A stretch of DNA of 64,000 nt, from NCBI RefSeq assembly GCF_022605165.1, contig NC_063068.1, forward strand, positions 1,426,001 through 1,490,000, written 5' to 3'. Of this stretch, positions 12,245 through 24,312 are shown piece after piece. The notes beneath the pieces are model-generated. The model was not told where the DNA came from, did not search any database, and saw only the letters and a list, made by a program, of their open reading frames with translations. Position numbers and translations under genes: made by a program. This DNA is from Purpureocillium takamizusanense. Lineage: Eukaryota; Ascomycota; Sordariomycetes; Hypocreales; Ophiocordycipitaceae. The stretch's first letter is position 1, and each line of letters starts with the position of its first letter.

Positions 12245-13451
12245 TCATTGGACGAGTCCCTCTTGCGGCTGATCCTTTTGCTCGCCGATATGCCGCTCTT
12301 CCTCGGGCTTCCACGTCCCTGCAACGACTCCAGTTAGCAAATCCCTCTCTCGGTAAACCGTATCAGTATCCCCAAATCTCACCTTCAAAATCGTGCTTAA
12401 CAAAGGCCATTGGGTCGTCGTAGTCTTTGGCTCCCATCTGCTCCACGCCCGGCGAGAAGCTCGTAATGGGCAGGACCACAACGTCTCCCACGCGCTTGCT
12501 CGTCTCCATGCCGGTGAAATTACGCCAGTCCACCTTGCCCTTACTCCTCTTCATGTCGAAGAAGCGCTCGTCGTTGAGGTAGTCCATGATAGTGTCGGTC
12601 CAGATCGCCGGTCCCGTCAAGTCGACCACATTCTTGCCCTGAAAGCTGGAAATCTTGCCGGAGCGCTTGAGCGTCAGCGTCGCATTTGTGATCCTCGTGA
12701 TAATATCCCGAAGGGCCGGGTGGCCGGGCTTGCTCTGGATGGTCCATTGGCAGAACTGAATGCGGCGGCTGTACCAGTCGGCCCAGTCGGGGCGATCTGG
12801 GTCCGCCTCGAGGCCGATGACGAGCCCAATGGACTCGCGGGGTATTTGGTCGGGAACCCACTCGACCGCGCTTCTGATGGCGTACGTGTCAATGTCGGAG
12901 TAGATGCCTCCTCGCGCAAAGAGGATGAGGTATCGGAAGAAGTCGGCCTTGAGGACGGGCAAGGGCAGCACCTTGTAGGCCTCGAGGACTTCGGGCACGG
13001 CGGCGTAGAAGAGGCTGAGCATGCTGACGGCGACGTCATCGGTAATGACCTCGTGGACGAACCCAGGATGTTGCTCGGACCACGACGCCTCTTGTTCGCG
13101 AAACTGAAAGTCCTTGTCTGTGGGCGTTGTCTTCCACGTCTGCCATATGTATGCCGGGAATTTGGCCTCGATATCGTAGGGATAGGCATAGGCGAGCTTG
13201 TCATACGTCGACATGCGCGACGTGTCCATCAAGGGCTTCTGGGGCCCGGGCCTCCTTTGCTGCGGTGCCTTGACGTCGGCTGCGGGACGTTGTGCGACGG
13301 CCTGGTCGCCGCCATTGGGATCGGAGGCGCCGGCGGCGGACGAGGACGAATGTTTGATGGCCTCGGGAGGTGAATGATGCGACCGGGAGACGAGGAAGAA
13401 TACTGTGATGAGAAAGGCGGCGGCGACGAGGGCGCGACGGGAGTTGAGCAT
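12245..13451 (-). CDS. OCH1: Initiation-specific alpha-1,6-mannosyltransferase (OCH1 type)
   Basis: Exons 13451-12383 and 12318-12245 (64-bp intron, GTGAGA...TTGCAG, splitting a Gly codon), 380 aa. The enzyme adds the first alpha-1,6-mannose to core N-glycans in the cis-Golgi, the starter for outer-chain mannan. It has type II topology: a short basic N-terminus, a signal anchor at about residues 9-22 (AAFLITVFFLV) and a Ser/Pro/Gln stem to about residue 80. The glycosyltransferase fold begins at FPAYIWQTWKTTP. The DXD metal/sugar-binding motif sits in ARGGIYSDIDTY (D186, D188). The end, VKHDFEG then TWKPEEERHIGE, is restored only by splicing the last intron, which supports the model. HOC1-type paralogues share the fold; OCH1 is preferred on overall resemblance. 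Confidence 0.92.
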
Positions 13452-15710
13452 GTTTGCGGCGGACGGGTGTCTGCACGCTTGGGCCAAGCTTGGCCAGAGA
13501 GAATCGGCAAGGGGTCGTCGGTGGGTGTCGAAGTTGGACGCGAGGGCGGAAGCGGAGGGACGAAGCGGGAGAAGCGCGTCAACCCAAGCAATGGGCCCGT
13601 CAATGCTGGACACTCCAACGTCTATAGAGAAGGCATCGAGAAGGGAACGCTGTCGGGAGGTGAGGATTGCCTCGTCACCGTTTGTCGCAGTCAATCGTTG
13701 ATGGTTGGCGGCGGGTGTCGAGTCGGGACTCGTGGCGGTGGCAGTGCGTCGAGGTGCTCGGACGGATGAAGCCCGTGCTTGAGGAACGGCGAGGAAGATA
13801 AAGTAGGAAGTCGTCCAAGAGCTGGACAGGGCCAGGCAGCGCGAGAGGACTCGTTTTGCGGATCCGCAGTGGAGGCGCCAAAGCGGCGGCCGGTGGGTTG
13901 AGGACAGTTGGCGCCGGTGGTGGTGCTGCTGCTATCTGGTGATTTTATCTCGGCGGATACGAGAGATGGCGTGTCGAAAAAGGAGCGTTGAGGCGGGCTG
14001 CGGTCCGAGGCGCAGACCCGACAGTTTGGATGACAGACGGGGGGGGGGGGGGGGGGCACAGAAGAGGAGGGAGAGACGAGAAGAGAAAAGAAGAGGCAAC
14101 GCAGGAAAAGGGATGCGAGACGGGCACGAGACAGGAGTTGAGGAACAGGTCGTACGCAGGTACTTTAGGTATGATGCCCGCGGCCGGAGGTTCAGGAATA
14201 ATAATGAGGGAACGCACGAAGCCAAGAGGAGCGGTTGGTGGGTCAAAAAGAAGATGGTGGGTAACTACGGAGGTGTCGTCTGTATCTTTGGGGGGGAGGG
14301 GGGGGGCAAGGAAGGGGAGGCTTGGGGAGGTATGCACGACGGCATGCGCAATCAATACGCACGCCAACAAGCCACACGACACAGACACAGACACAGGCAG
14401 ACGGAGACCCCACCTAGACTCGGTTGGATGAGGAGGAATACCTGAGGTTCGCAAGACGAAGATGCGGCGTAGATGTGCGGATGGGGAGATTACCGACGGG
14501 CAGCCACGCACGTACGAAGTAACAAGAGTCAAGGCGAAATAGAGAGAGAGAGGGAAGAGAGAGAGAAAAAAAAGGGGCGGATCCCGTCCCATCCGCGGAC
14601 GAAGCGAGAGGCAGCAGCCAAGCCCGGCCCTCCTCCTCCTCCCACCAGTGCCGCGTCCGGATGCATGACGACGATCTTCTTTTCCACGTTGGATTGGGAT
14701 TTACCTCTACTCGATTACTTTTACCCGAGGCGCAACACGCTCATGGTTGATTGGCAGACGGGCACGTTTCCCTGCGGCTGTTGCAGTGCGACAGAGGGAA
14801 ACCTCCCCGCCCGGGGAGCCGATCTGACCGTGCGTCAGCGACAGCAGGCCCCCAAGTAATTACAGGGCCTACCTTAGGTACTAATAAGGTTGTACCGCAA
14901 TCAGCGACGGGAGGCTCCAGGGTGGCTCCAGGCCCCAGGTTTCCAGGTTGCCAGTGCAAGGCACTGAGCCAATCTGTAGCGGTAGGAAGAGTCCATACTT
15001 TTAGAGTGCACATCCACGTATTTACTTACAGTGGGTGTGCAAATGCACAGACAGTATCAACGCAGCGCTGCACCACGTTTCAGGACGACCAGACGGCTGC
15101 CCGCGCGGTCCGGCCCCGTCGCAGAGGGACGCCACCATGACGCACGCACGCCCGCCAAGACTTGGACAGCACTACCGGTCCACTGGATCGTTGGACTAGT
15201 TTCCGAGGTGCGTAGATACTGTAGATAAAAGAAGCCGCCAAGGTTCTAGGCAAGAGATGATACTAACGTTAGTACGTACCCCTAGGCAAGTTGGTGCTAC
15301 TAGAGGTAGGTAGGTGTATGCTGCTGTTAGTAACGTTAGTTGATACGCAAGTCAATCGCTGTGCCGCACTCCAATGCCACAGAACTACAAACACAAGTGT
15401 CTAAGTTCTATAGCACCAACCTACAAAATACCCAGCAAGCCTAGTACCAGGTATGAAAGCAAGCTGCCGCGGGTCCACGGCAAATTGCACTGCTGCCGGG
15501 CATAAGGTGACTAACTACTGACTAACTACTAATAAGTTAGATAGAAGATCAGACTTTGGAACGTCATGGGCAACCAGTTCATCCCAGGCGGCCTGTGCAG
15601 CCGTGAACCAACCATCTAATCTCCCGCCAACGTCAACCAGCAAGATGCCGGAAGGGGAAAAAAAAAAAGTCTAATAGATTTACATGCGCTTGGCGGTCTA
15701 CGTACGTTAT
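13452..15710. other. Intergenic region upstream of OCH1 with G18 tract and short repeats
   Basis: About 2.26 kb. It holds the OCH1 promoter, an uninterrupted run of about 18 G at 14039-14056, a second G-rich stretch at 14290-14310, a GACACA/CACAGA run near 14380-14400 and GAGA purine runs near 14541-14575. At 14513-14521 is the 9-mer TACGAAGTA, seen at three other intergenic places. Around 15230-15560 the sequence becomes richer in A/T with repeated TAACGTTAGT, AGGTAGGTAGGT and ACTAACTACT words. No gene model holds up. Confidence 0.55.
14039..14056 (+). repeat. Poly-G tract (about 18 G)
   Basis: Uninterrupted guanine homopolymer in the intergenic region upstream of OCH1; could form quadruplex structures and is prone to assembly and replication length errors. 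Confidence 0.9.
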
Positions 15711-17222
15711 CTAGCCCTCTCTCTCACGCTCGTCGTAGTGCACCTCAAACTCCCTCGTCCTCCAGATGATGGCCTTGTCGCTGCCGACGCTCTCGATGCT
15801 CCGGTCCTCATCGCCCGCCCTGTCAGGCCCGTCAGCCGTCGCCTGCGTGACGATTTCGGCCGTGCGGTCCGGACGCAGCCGCGCCATGGCCCTGCTGTTG
15901 CTGCTGCTGGCGCTGGTATTGCAGCCCAGAGCCGCTCCCCCTTGCCCCCCCATCGGCCGTCCGCTCCCACTTCCGACTCCCCCTCCTCCCCCTCCTCGTC
16001 CTCCGTTCGCGCCCGTGGCCGTTTCCTCTCCTCCCCCCTTCTTGGAGCCGAGTGACTGCAGCGCGTAGCTGTTGTTCGTCCGGCTGCCCGAGCCGCCCGT
16101 CTGCGTCTCCATCTTGGTCGTGGCCCCGAACCCGGAGTCGAAGGCTTGCAGGAACTGCCGGAAGCACGGGAACGTCGCCGCCATGAGCGAAAAGTGCATC
16201 ACGACCTGCGTCGTCAGCGTCGTCTCGGTCCAGTCAAACGTAATGTCGGACGAGTCGAGCGACCGCCGCACGGACATGAGCCGGAAGATGATGGGCACGA
16301 TGACGAGCAGCTGCGCCGAAAACGCCCCCACGACGGCCACCTTGACCTTGACGGCCATTTTGAGGTCCCAAACCAGAGCCACGGCCATGGCCGAAATCAT
16401 CACCTCGATCAAGATGCTGAAAATTTCGACGACGGCCCATCGCGTAAACTCCTCAAGTGTCAGAGAGACTCGGAAACAAACAAGCATGCACGCGCATCAG
16501 GCGCGGGCTTGGGGGGAGAGTGTGAGAGAGAGAGAACACCTACCGTGCTTCTGCAGCCCTCATGGGAAACCATGTCCCATGGGTTCGGAAGACCACACTG
16601 GAAACCCACAACAAACAGGGACACTACCATCCATACCACCGTGAAGCATGTGGCCCCGTAGCTCACCACCAGTGATATGTGTTGAGATTGCCGTGTCAGG
16701 CGTGCCATCAACAGAAACATGGCGCTTTTGGATCCGCAGATGGCCACAATGTAAAGCAGGCCTGCGGCGTAATAGAGCTGGGCACTCATCGTTCAGTCTT
16801 GCGCTTTTTTTTTTCGGCTATGCGGCCGGCGAGCGCGGGATGTCGTACCTTCATGGCTGCTTCGAGCTCGACGGCGGACAGCAAGTCCTTTGCTTTCCCC
16901 AACCCATTGCGAACCGCAACAAGCGTCACGGCAGACTGTATAATTCCGATGACCTAGGTATCCGAACCGCGCGCGCGTTAGAAGAGAGCGATGCTTCAAG
17001 GCGCGCCATATGTATTGGCCCTTTTTCTCAACTCACGGTCGCAATGGAAGCCGAAGCATCGTCCAAGCCAAAGGGGCCATTGATGTTGAGTCTAATGTAG
17101 AGCCGGATGCAATAGACCAGCACCGTCCATATCACCCCCACAATTGCGGCGATGACGATGAAGGCTCCGTGATCATGGGGCGTGACGGCCAAATATTGGA
17201 ACGTCGAGGACGAGGAGGACAT
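15711..17222 (-). CDS. PTH11-like / fungal rhodopsin-domain integral membrane protein
   Basis: Four exons on the minus strand: 17222-17037, 16953-16849, 16777-16544 and about 16451-15711, all phase 0, about 421 aa. Seven hydrophobic segments fit the fungal PTH11-type plasma-membrane fold: FIVIAAIVGVIWTVLVY, the helix rejoined across intron 1, LLYIVAICGSKSAMFLL, FTVVWMVVSLFVVGF, VVEIFSILIEVMISAMAVAL, VAVVGAFSAQLLVIVPIIF and VVMHFSLMAATFPCFRQFL. The GPFGLDDAS and GLPNPWD loops are typical of the family. No CFEM domain is present. The C-terminal 120 residues are a Gly/Ser-rich, probably disordered cytoplasmic tail. Such proteins are thought to sense extracellular cues during growth or host contact. 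Odd: the last acceptor must be TTGAG (exon from 16451) or GGAG (from 16448), both weak. It shares an 846-bp promoter region with the permease. Confidence 0.85.
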
Positions 17223-18068
17223 GGCCGCAGCACATTGAACATGGTGCGAAAAGACAACAGGAGAAAACGTATTCCGGAAAGGTGGTTTTGTTTCGCGGGA
17301 GACGCAGGGCGGGAACTCGCTGGTAGAAATCAAATTCTGCGGCACGGAATAGTCGTAGTAGCCGTATTTCGTTGCAACAGACGGGATGCGAGGCAAAGTC
17401 TAGGATCCCATCCCCTGGCATGTAGGATCGACCCTCCAGTCCATTCTCTCACAGCGTCGTTGCATGATGCAGCCGGGGGGGGGGCATTGAGTATGGTAAG
17501 TACGAAGTAACTAACTAACCCACAGGCAGCGCGACGCCGAGGTGAGCCGAAAGCTAAAACCCAATGGCGACCCCCCCCCCCCCGGGTCATCCCAGCCGCG
17601 ATGGTTTCATTGGGGGGGAAGGAAATCCTGCGGACCGACATGTCAACCTTTCCGGTTCAGCAACCTGGTTACCCTGAGAAGCATAACGTTTCGCGTCTTA
17701 CGTGACCTTAGCGTTGCATCCTCACTGGAGCCCTGCATGCAGAACCATACCTTGACCCCTGTCCTGTGTGCCGCTCCCTCTTTAGCTCGTAATTCTGCCA
17801 ATGTTCCTTGGGAACTTCTTTGAACGTTGCCACGCTTTCCCCTCTTCCTTCATCCAATGATTTATTATCACGGGAGAGGGAGAGAAAAGAAGAAAAAAAA
17901 AAGAAAAGAGCTCGTCTTTGAGACATTCGTCTTCAGCGTTTCTAACACCCTGCCGCCCCCCGCCCCCCTCCCCGCCCCCGTGTTCCTGGACGTCCCCTTG
18001 TGTAACTTCGATCTTTGGCCCGCGTGTCATCCCGACCGCTCTTCCCGTCCCTTCTCCAATTAGCAACG
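17223..18068. promoter_or_regulatory. Divergent promoter region between PTH11-like gene and permease
   Basis: 846 bp between two start codons pointing away from each other. It holds TACGAAGTA at 17501-17509 followed by CTAACTAACC, a run of about 13 C at 17571-17583, and purine runs (GAGAAAAGAAG then A/G) at 17880-17910, likely within the permease leader. No individual transcription-factor site can be claimed. Confidence 0.5.
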
Positions 18069-20159
18069 ATGGGGACTTCCGGAGATCAGCACGGCCTCGA
18101 GCTGCGCAGCGTGGGCGGCAAGCAGCCGCTCCATGCCACTGCCGAAGTCGAGCCCGGGCGAAGCAACGGAACATGCACCTATCTCGTCGAAGGTGGCGGC
18201 AACGATGGTGACCCGGACGAGGAGCTGTACTCGGGTCATACAGTAAACGACAAGAGGGACATGCAGCGGATGGGAAAGAAGCAGGAGTTTCGGGTGCGTT
18301 TTTTTTTTTTTTTTTGAAATCAACTTTCGCGAGAATATACTAATGTCTGACGATATGAGGGTACATTAAACAGAGAAACTTTCGAATGCTGTCCACGATC
18401 GGCTTTACCATCTGCGTGACGGGTACTTGGATCATCTTGTTGACGTGCGTATCAACCACCACCATGGCCGTGTGTGAATGGCTTCCTGTACTGACATTGG
18501 GGGGAAAAGATCCAACACCCAGGGTCTTATCGCCGGCGGCATGGCGGGTCTCTTCTGGTCCCTTGTGTGGTCACATCTTGGGCAATTCTTCATCGTGCTC
18601 TCCCTCGCTGAGATGGCGTCTATGGCGCCCACAGCCGGTGGGCAGTACCATTGGGTATCTGAGTTTGCGCCGCGCGAATATCAAAAGATTCTGAGCTACC
18701 TGTCGGGTGCGTCCTTCACTGGCTCGAGCACTCCTTCTCCTGCGTTGGAGGCCATCTGCTGACCGTCCGTCTTTACCTTTCTCCCCAGGCTGGCTCTCGA
18801 CGGTGTCGTGGCAGAGCATCGTTGCGCTGGACGCCTTTCTCATCGGCTCCATCATCCAGGGGCTCATCACGCTCAACGACGAGTCGTACTCCCCGACGCG
18901 TTGGCAGGGCACGCTGCTCGTCTTCGCCTCGGTCATCGGCGTCTCCCTGTTCAACGTGTTCGCCGCCAAGCACCTGCCGCTCGCCGAGGGTACATTCGTG
19001 ACGCTGTACATCTTCTCATTCTTTCCCGTCATCATCACCCTGCTGGTCCTCGCGCCCAAGCAGTCGGCCAGCGCCGTCTTCACGCAGTTCACGGACAATG
19101 GCGCCGGATGGCCGTCGATAGCGCTTACCGTCATGGTCGGGCAAGTCTCGAGCATGTTTGTCGTTCTAGGTGAGCAGCAATACGATCTTAATGAATCCCG
19201 CAAGGCAATGCTGTGATTTGGATTGCTAACACAAGTTGCGTACGCGGCACGATAACAAAAACAGGCTCCGACTCTGTGGCGCACATGGCCGAGGAGATTC
19301 GGGACGCGGGCATCGTTGTGCCCAGATCCATGGTCTGGTCGTTTCTGCTAAACGTCCCCTTCACCTTTGCGCTCCTCCTGACGTATCTCTTCTGCATCGG
19401 AGACGTTACCGAGGCGCTCGGCTCTCGGACTGGGTTCCCGTTCATGTACGTCTTTCAGAACGCGACGGGAACGGTCGGCGGCGCGACGGGCCTCACCGTC
19501 GTGGTCCTGGTGCTGCTCACCATGATCACCATCAGCTCGCTGGCGTCCACGTCGCGGCAGACGTTTGCCTTTGCGCGCGACAACGGGCTCCCGTTTTCCA
19601 ACTGGCTCGGAGCTGTAAGTTCAACCCTGCGGCAATGCGCAGACTCCATCCATCCATCCCTGTCTTGGTCAACTCTCTGACTGAAACCCCCCCGCTCCCC
19701 CCCCGCTCTCTCTACTAGGTCCACCCATCATGGCAAGTCCCCGTCAACTCTGTCATCTTCACCTGCGGCTTCTCCATGGCGTTTGCGCTCATCAACATCG
19801 GCTCGACGGTGGCCTTCAACGCCATGCTCTCGCTGTCGACGGTGGCGCTCATGGCCACGTACGTCGTGTCGGTCGGCTGCGTGACGGCCAAGCGCTTCCG
19901 CGGCGAGCCCCTGCCGCGCTGCCGCTGGAGCCTCGGACGGTACGGGCTGCCCGTCAACCTCGTGGCCATGGTCTACGCGTGCTGGTCCTTCTTCTGGAGC
20001 TTCTGGCCCAACAGCCACGACGTTACCGTCGAGACCTTCAACTGGGCGTGCGTCATCTTCGTCGGGCTCATGGGTCTGTCGTCCGTCGTTTACTTTTTCA
20101 AGGCGCGGCACGTATACGAGGGGCCCGTCGTCAAGGTGCAGGAGCAAAAGGATTGCTAG
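18069..20159 (+). CDS. APC-superfamily permease (amino acid/choline/GABA type)
   Basis: Six exons: 18069-18293, 18374-18444, 18510-18706, 18789-19169, 19265-19614, 19719-20159; 554 aa, phases 0/2/1/1/0 close exactly. This is a plasma-membrane, proton-coupled transporter of the fungal ACT group (relatives include choline permease Hnm1 and GABA permease Uga4). Seen: a hydrophilic N-terminus of about 75 residues, then RNFRMLSTIGFTICVTGTW at the first helix, the signature NTQGLIAGGMAGLFWS, SLAEMASMAPTAGGQYHW between helices 2 and 3, and GSDSVAHMAEEIRDA after helix 6. SLASTSRQTFAFARDNGLPFS and a short Lys-rich tail follow. About 12 hydrophobic segments can be counted. The second intron ends AAAAG rather than YAG. 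The substrate cannot be read from sequence. Confidence 0.92.
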
Positions 20160-21856
20160 CCCCCCCCCTTCCCGTCTCATCATTTGATGTTGGCATTGGG
20201 GCAAAACTCTGGCGAGTTGGGGCTGAGCAACATGTAAATGTCTAACGCGCCCACTATTTGCCCGTTTTCCTGAGACGCATGAACCCGCGCCATCGTCATC
20301 TGCATGAATTGAAAACCTTCGTATATACCTACCTAAAGCAGGAGTACCGAGCTCCTCTCAAGGTGGATCGGCCGTCACAGAGTTATTGAATGTGGCTATT
20401 CAACAAGAGCCCGCTGCTGATTTGTCGCAACCTGTCTGTCCTCTCTCGTGCTGAGAAACTCGCCTCCCCGTTCAGCTACCAAAGCCAGTTCTGACCGTAG
20501 GCTGTGGGGTCCTATAGAAAGTCTCAAGGTACTCACTCTATATGAAGTAGTAGACCCTTGTTGCGGCTGTTAACGTACGGATCAGCCGACGGATGAATAG
20601 CTGACTGAATGGGTCGATTATGGCCCAGGCCAAGACGCCGCTAACTAGGTTAGAACCGCCCCCCCAAAAAAGCAAAACACTTACACGGCATAACGAGCTT
20701 CAACACAGTTCTCTATGCCAATGCCGCTCAACCTCTGACACGCCACGTTGTGACACAGCATTTTCGTCACACCTTGGACCCCCACCGAACGTGGAACGTG
20801 GACATGACTTCACATCGTTTTCAGCGTCGCGTGATCTGCACGACTACGATGATCGAGATGAGAAATCCTTCCATCTTTTTGGCATAATGAGGCAACATCG
20901 ACTCGAGCCCCAGACTCTCTCGCTCTGTGGGGTGTGAACTGAATTGTCTGAGATACTAATACGGTAGGTAGCACACGTAGTAAATGCAATGGCAACCTAC
21001 CACGAACGAACGCCCGGACGTTGGTCGGCAAGGAAACGCACCTTCGCGCCGCGACGTTCAACGTTGGCCTCCCATCGCGCAAAGCCACCTACCTGCCCCT
21101 TTTGTCCGACTTGAACACTGGAAGACCACAAGCAATGCTTCTGCCTCTCCTCTGGGTTCTACCCAGAAGCTGGTATAGGAACTTGGTAGGGCTCACTGCA
21201 TCTGGTAAGGTATCCCTAAAGTTCTCTGACCATGCCATACATGTAGTTTCGCCGGCGTGGTTCTGTGACCGAAACGGTTCCTTCCTGGGCGCCGACGCTC
21301 AACGAAGTTGGACTCTCTCGTGGTGTTGCATAGCATAGGTTCATCTTTGCCAAATCTGAAAGAACGGATGCTCACGCGGACGGCTCGGTCCGCATTCATC
21401 ACCTCCCATGCATGGACGGAATCGCGTCGATCTTCTTTTCCTTCTTACCGCCGTCTGCATCGGGAAGGCTTACTATGCTCAGGTCTCCCCCAACCAGTGG
21501 GCTTCCACACAACTCGAGTCATGACGCAGACCCCCCGATCGTACGCGGGGAGTCAGAGTTAAGACAATGGCGCTCACCGTGATGCGGTGCGACACCAGGA
21601 CGCTGCAGAACGATACTAGAACTGTGACGGCCGACACAGCTGTGACGTTTGCTGCAGATGCCCCGGAGACAACCCTCCGTCGCTCATGGTCGTGTTGTCG
21701 AGCAGAAACCCAGGGCGGGCGACTGTTCTTGGTATAAGACAAGAGACGTAACTTTGAAAAGCGAGCCGCTTGCCATGAAAGGCCGCGTCCTCGTCCTGCA
21801 CCCGGGCTGCTCCCTCCCTCCAGTACAGTAAATGGCTTTCTTTGTCTCGCGCGGCC
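20160..21856. other. Intergenic region between permease and P450
   Basis: 1.7 kb holding the 3' region of the permease and the promoter of the P450. Composition is more balanced than in the genes. Short words such as ACGGTAGGTAG and CCTACCTAAAG recur. Open frames reach about 160 codons but have no coherent translation. No RNA gene recognised. Confidence 0.5.
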
Positions 21857-24091
21857 ATGGCTTTTGAAAATATGTCTGCTCTGCATGCAACCGCCTTCTT
21901 GTCCGGAGTGCTTCTCCATGTCACCGTCTTCCGATTTGGGGAGTGGGATATGCATGCCTTGGGCATCATAGCCGGCGGCCTGCTCCTCGACTTCTGTGCA
22001 GCGGGAGTGTTGCGCTATAGGATCGCCGCGGGCCCCGCATCGTTCTGGCAGGCCCTCCAGCAGACGTCGTCTGCGCTTGGTATCTGCATCGCGGGCATCT
22101 TCAGCAGCATCCTGGTGTATCGCCTAGCCTTCCACCGCCTCAATAGATTCCCCGGTCCGTTCTGGGCACGCATCTCCAATGTCTACCCCACGACCCTGTC
22201 GTTCAGGGGGTCCAAGTTCCAGCTGTACAAAGAGGTTCAGGCACTTCATCGACAATATGGGGACATTGTCAGACTCGGTAAGCTTTCACACAACCGCACC
22301 CAAAACTTCGTGTGTGTGTGTGCACGTTGCGGCTCATCAGAGAACGTCCGTCGCTTCGCTTCGTCATGCAGGCCCAAGCGAACTCTCCATAGTGGACCCA
22401 AAATCGGTTCATCTCATTCACTCGGCCCAGACGACGTGCTCCAGGGGTGTCTACTACGATATCCTTTCGCCGGTTCGGCCGTTCAGTATGCTTCGAGACA
22501 AGGTACTACATGCGAATAAGAGAAGGGCCTGGGACAAGGCAATGAGCACCTCGGGTACGGCCTCCGTACTCCTCTAGAAAGAGAGAGAAAGAGAGAGAGA
22601 GCCTCTCAGATGCACACAACTAACGATTGACCGCAGCCCTCCACACCTACGAGCCCCGTGTGGCAGAGCAGACCGCGCACCTTGTAGAATGCATCGACGA
22701 GCGCCAGGGCCAAGCCATGGACGTGAATAAATGGTTCAGCCTGTACAGCTTCGAAGTCATGACTCACGTCGGATTCGGACAAGCGTTTGGCGCGCTTCGA
22801 GAGGGCGAGGCTCCGCCCCTCTTGTCAGCAAGCAAGGACTTCATGCTCTATCTCCGAGTCTTTGGCCACCTTGTATGGCTATACCCACTGTACACGTTGT
22901 TGCTGGGGAACCTACAAATCAGGCGGTTCTTCAAGATGATATCACAGCTGGTCCGGCAGCGGAGAGAGGTAAATATCACGGCCAAACCTTTGTTTTGTTT
23001 GATTTTGTTACTCGACGAGATTAGTCTACACTTTATACATACTCACGTGGCTCCAGAGGCAATGCGTCGACTTGTTCTCGTGGATCCTAAGCGACTACGA
23101 AACGCTCGAAAAGCCAACATTGCGCCAGACGATTGACCTTTATGGGGATGCATTGACAGTGATTGTAGCTGGGAGGTGGGTGAAGTCTCTTTGTTGGCCG
23201 GCGCTCGCCCCCCTTTTGAGGACCACAGCCATACGGGCGTAGCATGACATGACGCTGATCGATATTCACGTTGTAGCCAGACGGTGTCGCAGGCCTTGAC
23301 CTGTCTCTTCTTCGAGCTTGCGCAGCACCCGCGCGTGCTCGCATTGCTCCAGGATGAGGTGGACGAGTGCTACGCAACAGCCGGCGGCGGCGGCGAAGAA
23401 GCCGGGCCAGGCGCACAGCCCCTGTCGAAGCTGGAATACCTGCAGGCTTGCATCAACGAGACGCTGCGCTTGTGGTCGGCGGTCCCGAGCGGGCTCCCGC
23501 GGAAGACTCCGCCGCAAGGCCTTGACATCGGAGGCGTCTTCATCCCCGGCGACGTTGTGGTGCAGAACCCGCAATATACCATGTTTCGCGGTGAGCAAAC
23601 AAACAAACAAACAAACAAACTAAATGAGATGGCTGCCTCTCGCGGCGTTGACCTAACCATACTCCATGTGTCCGGCAGATGAGCGCCTGTTCCCACGACC
23701 CGACGAATTCGTGCCCGAGCGGTGGACGACGCAGCCTGACCTGGTCGCCGACATTACCAGGGAGACATCGGCGTTTGTTCCCTTTTCGTATGGTATGTAC
23801 TGCCAGTTGCCTCATATACCCTTTATGAAGACTGAACCCGGCACGGGGTGCAATGCGGACACGCCAAGACAGCCGAGCTGACCATCGCGTTGCGAGACAG
23901 GACGCTTTGCTTGCGCGGGCAAAGGGCTCGCGCTCCAGGAACTCACAGTTGTGACGAGCCGCATCGTGAGGCGCTACGACGTGCGCCTGGCCCCGGGTTC
24001 GAGCAGCGCCGAATTTACAAGAGGAGTTAAGGATTTCTTCACTCTGGAAGCCCCGTCTTTGCACCTATGTTTCGATGCTCGGAAGCGATGA
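21857..24091 (+). CDS. Cytochrome P450 monooxygenase, membrane-anchored, intact
   Basis: Seven exons: 21857-22277, 22372-22554, 22637-22968, 23057-23175, 23277-23590, 23679-23792, 23901-24091; 557 aa with every phase closing. Three hydrophobic segments precede the PGP hinge (RFPGPFWAR), as in some secondary-metabolite P450s related to tryprostatin B 6-hydroxylase; that resemblance is tentative. Catalytic marks are complete: I-helix oxygen-activation AGSQT (350-354), K-helix ETLR (413-416), PERW, and the heme loop FSYGRFACAGKG with axial Cys499. The heme loop exists only after splicing the last intron (GTATGT...ACAG). A (CAAA)n run lies in intron 5. The stop is only 43 bp from the RIP-mutated element, yet no stop or RIP-like decay has entered the gene. 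The nearby CoA-ligase relic and FAD oxidase suggest a specialised pathway. Confidence 0.9.
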
Positions 24092-24134
24092 TGGGCGGAC
24101 GGCTCAACTCGTTGGCTTGCGAGATGGTTTAGCG

Positions 24135-24139
24135 TTTAG
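24135..24139 (+). repeat. Left target-site duplication TTTAG
   Basis: TTTAG directly precedes the first LTR and is repeated at 28066-28070 directly after the third LTR. A perfect 5-bp duplication is what an integrase-mediated LTR-element insertion leaves. Confidence 0.85.
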
Positions 24140-24312
24140 TGTAGAAGGTTAGTCAGCCTCACGGCCGGCCCGTGGACCGGTAGATCTGCGGGCTAACGTC
24201 TATGCCTATATAGCCCGTAGTAGGGGCTATAGCCGTAGGCTACGCCTTACGAATAGCATCATACTTTCCCCCGTCTTTAAGCCTATATATATATGCATAT
24301 AGCCTCTTTATA
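24140..24312 (+). repeat. LTR 1 (173 bp, left, least mutated)
   Basis: Begins TGTAGAAGGTTAGTC and ends CCTCTTTATA. It keeps GC-rich words such as ACGGCCGGCCCGTGG at 24171-24185 that are partly or wholly A/T in the other two copies. Confidence 0.88.
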
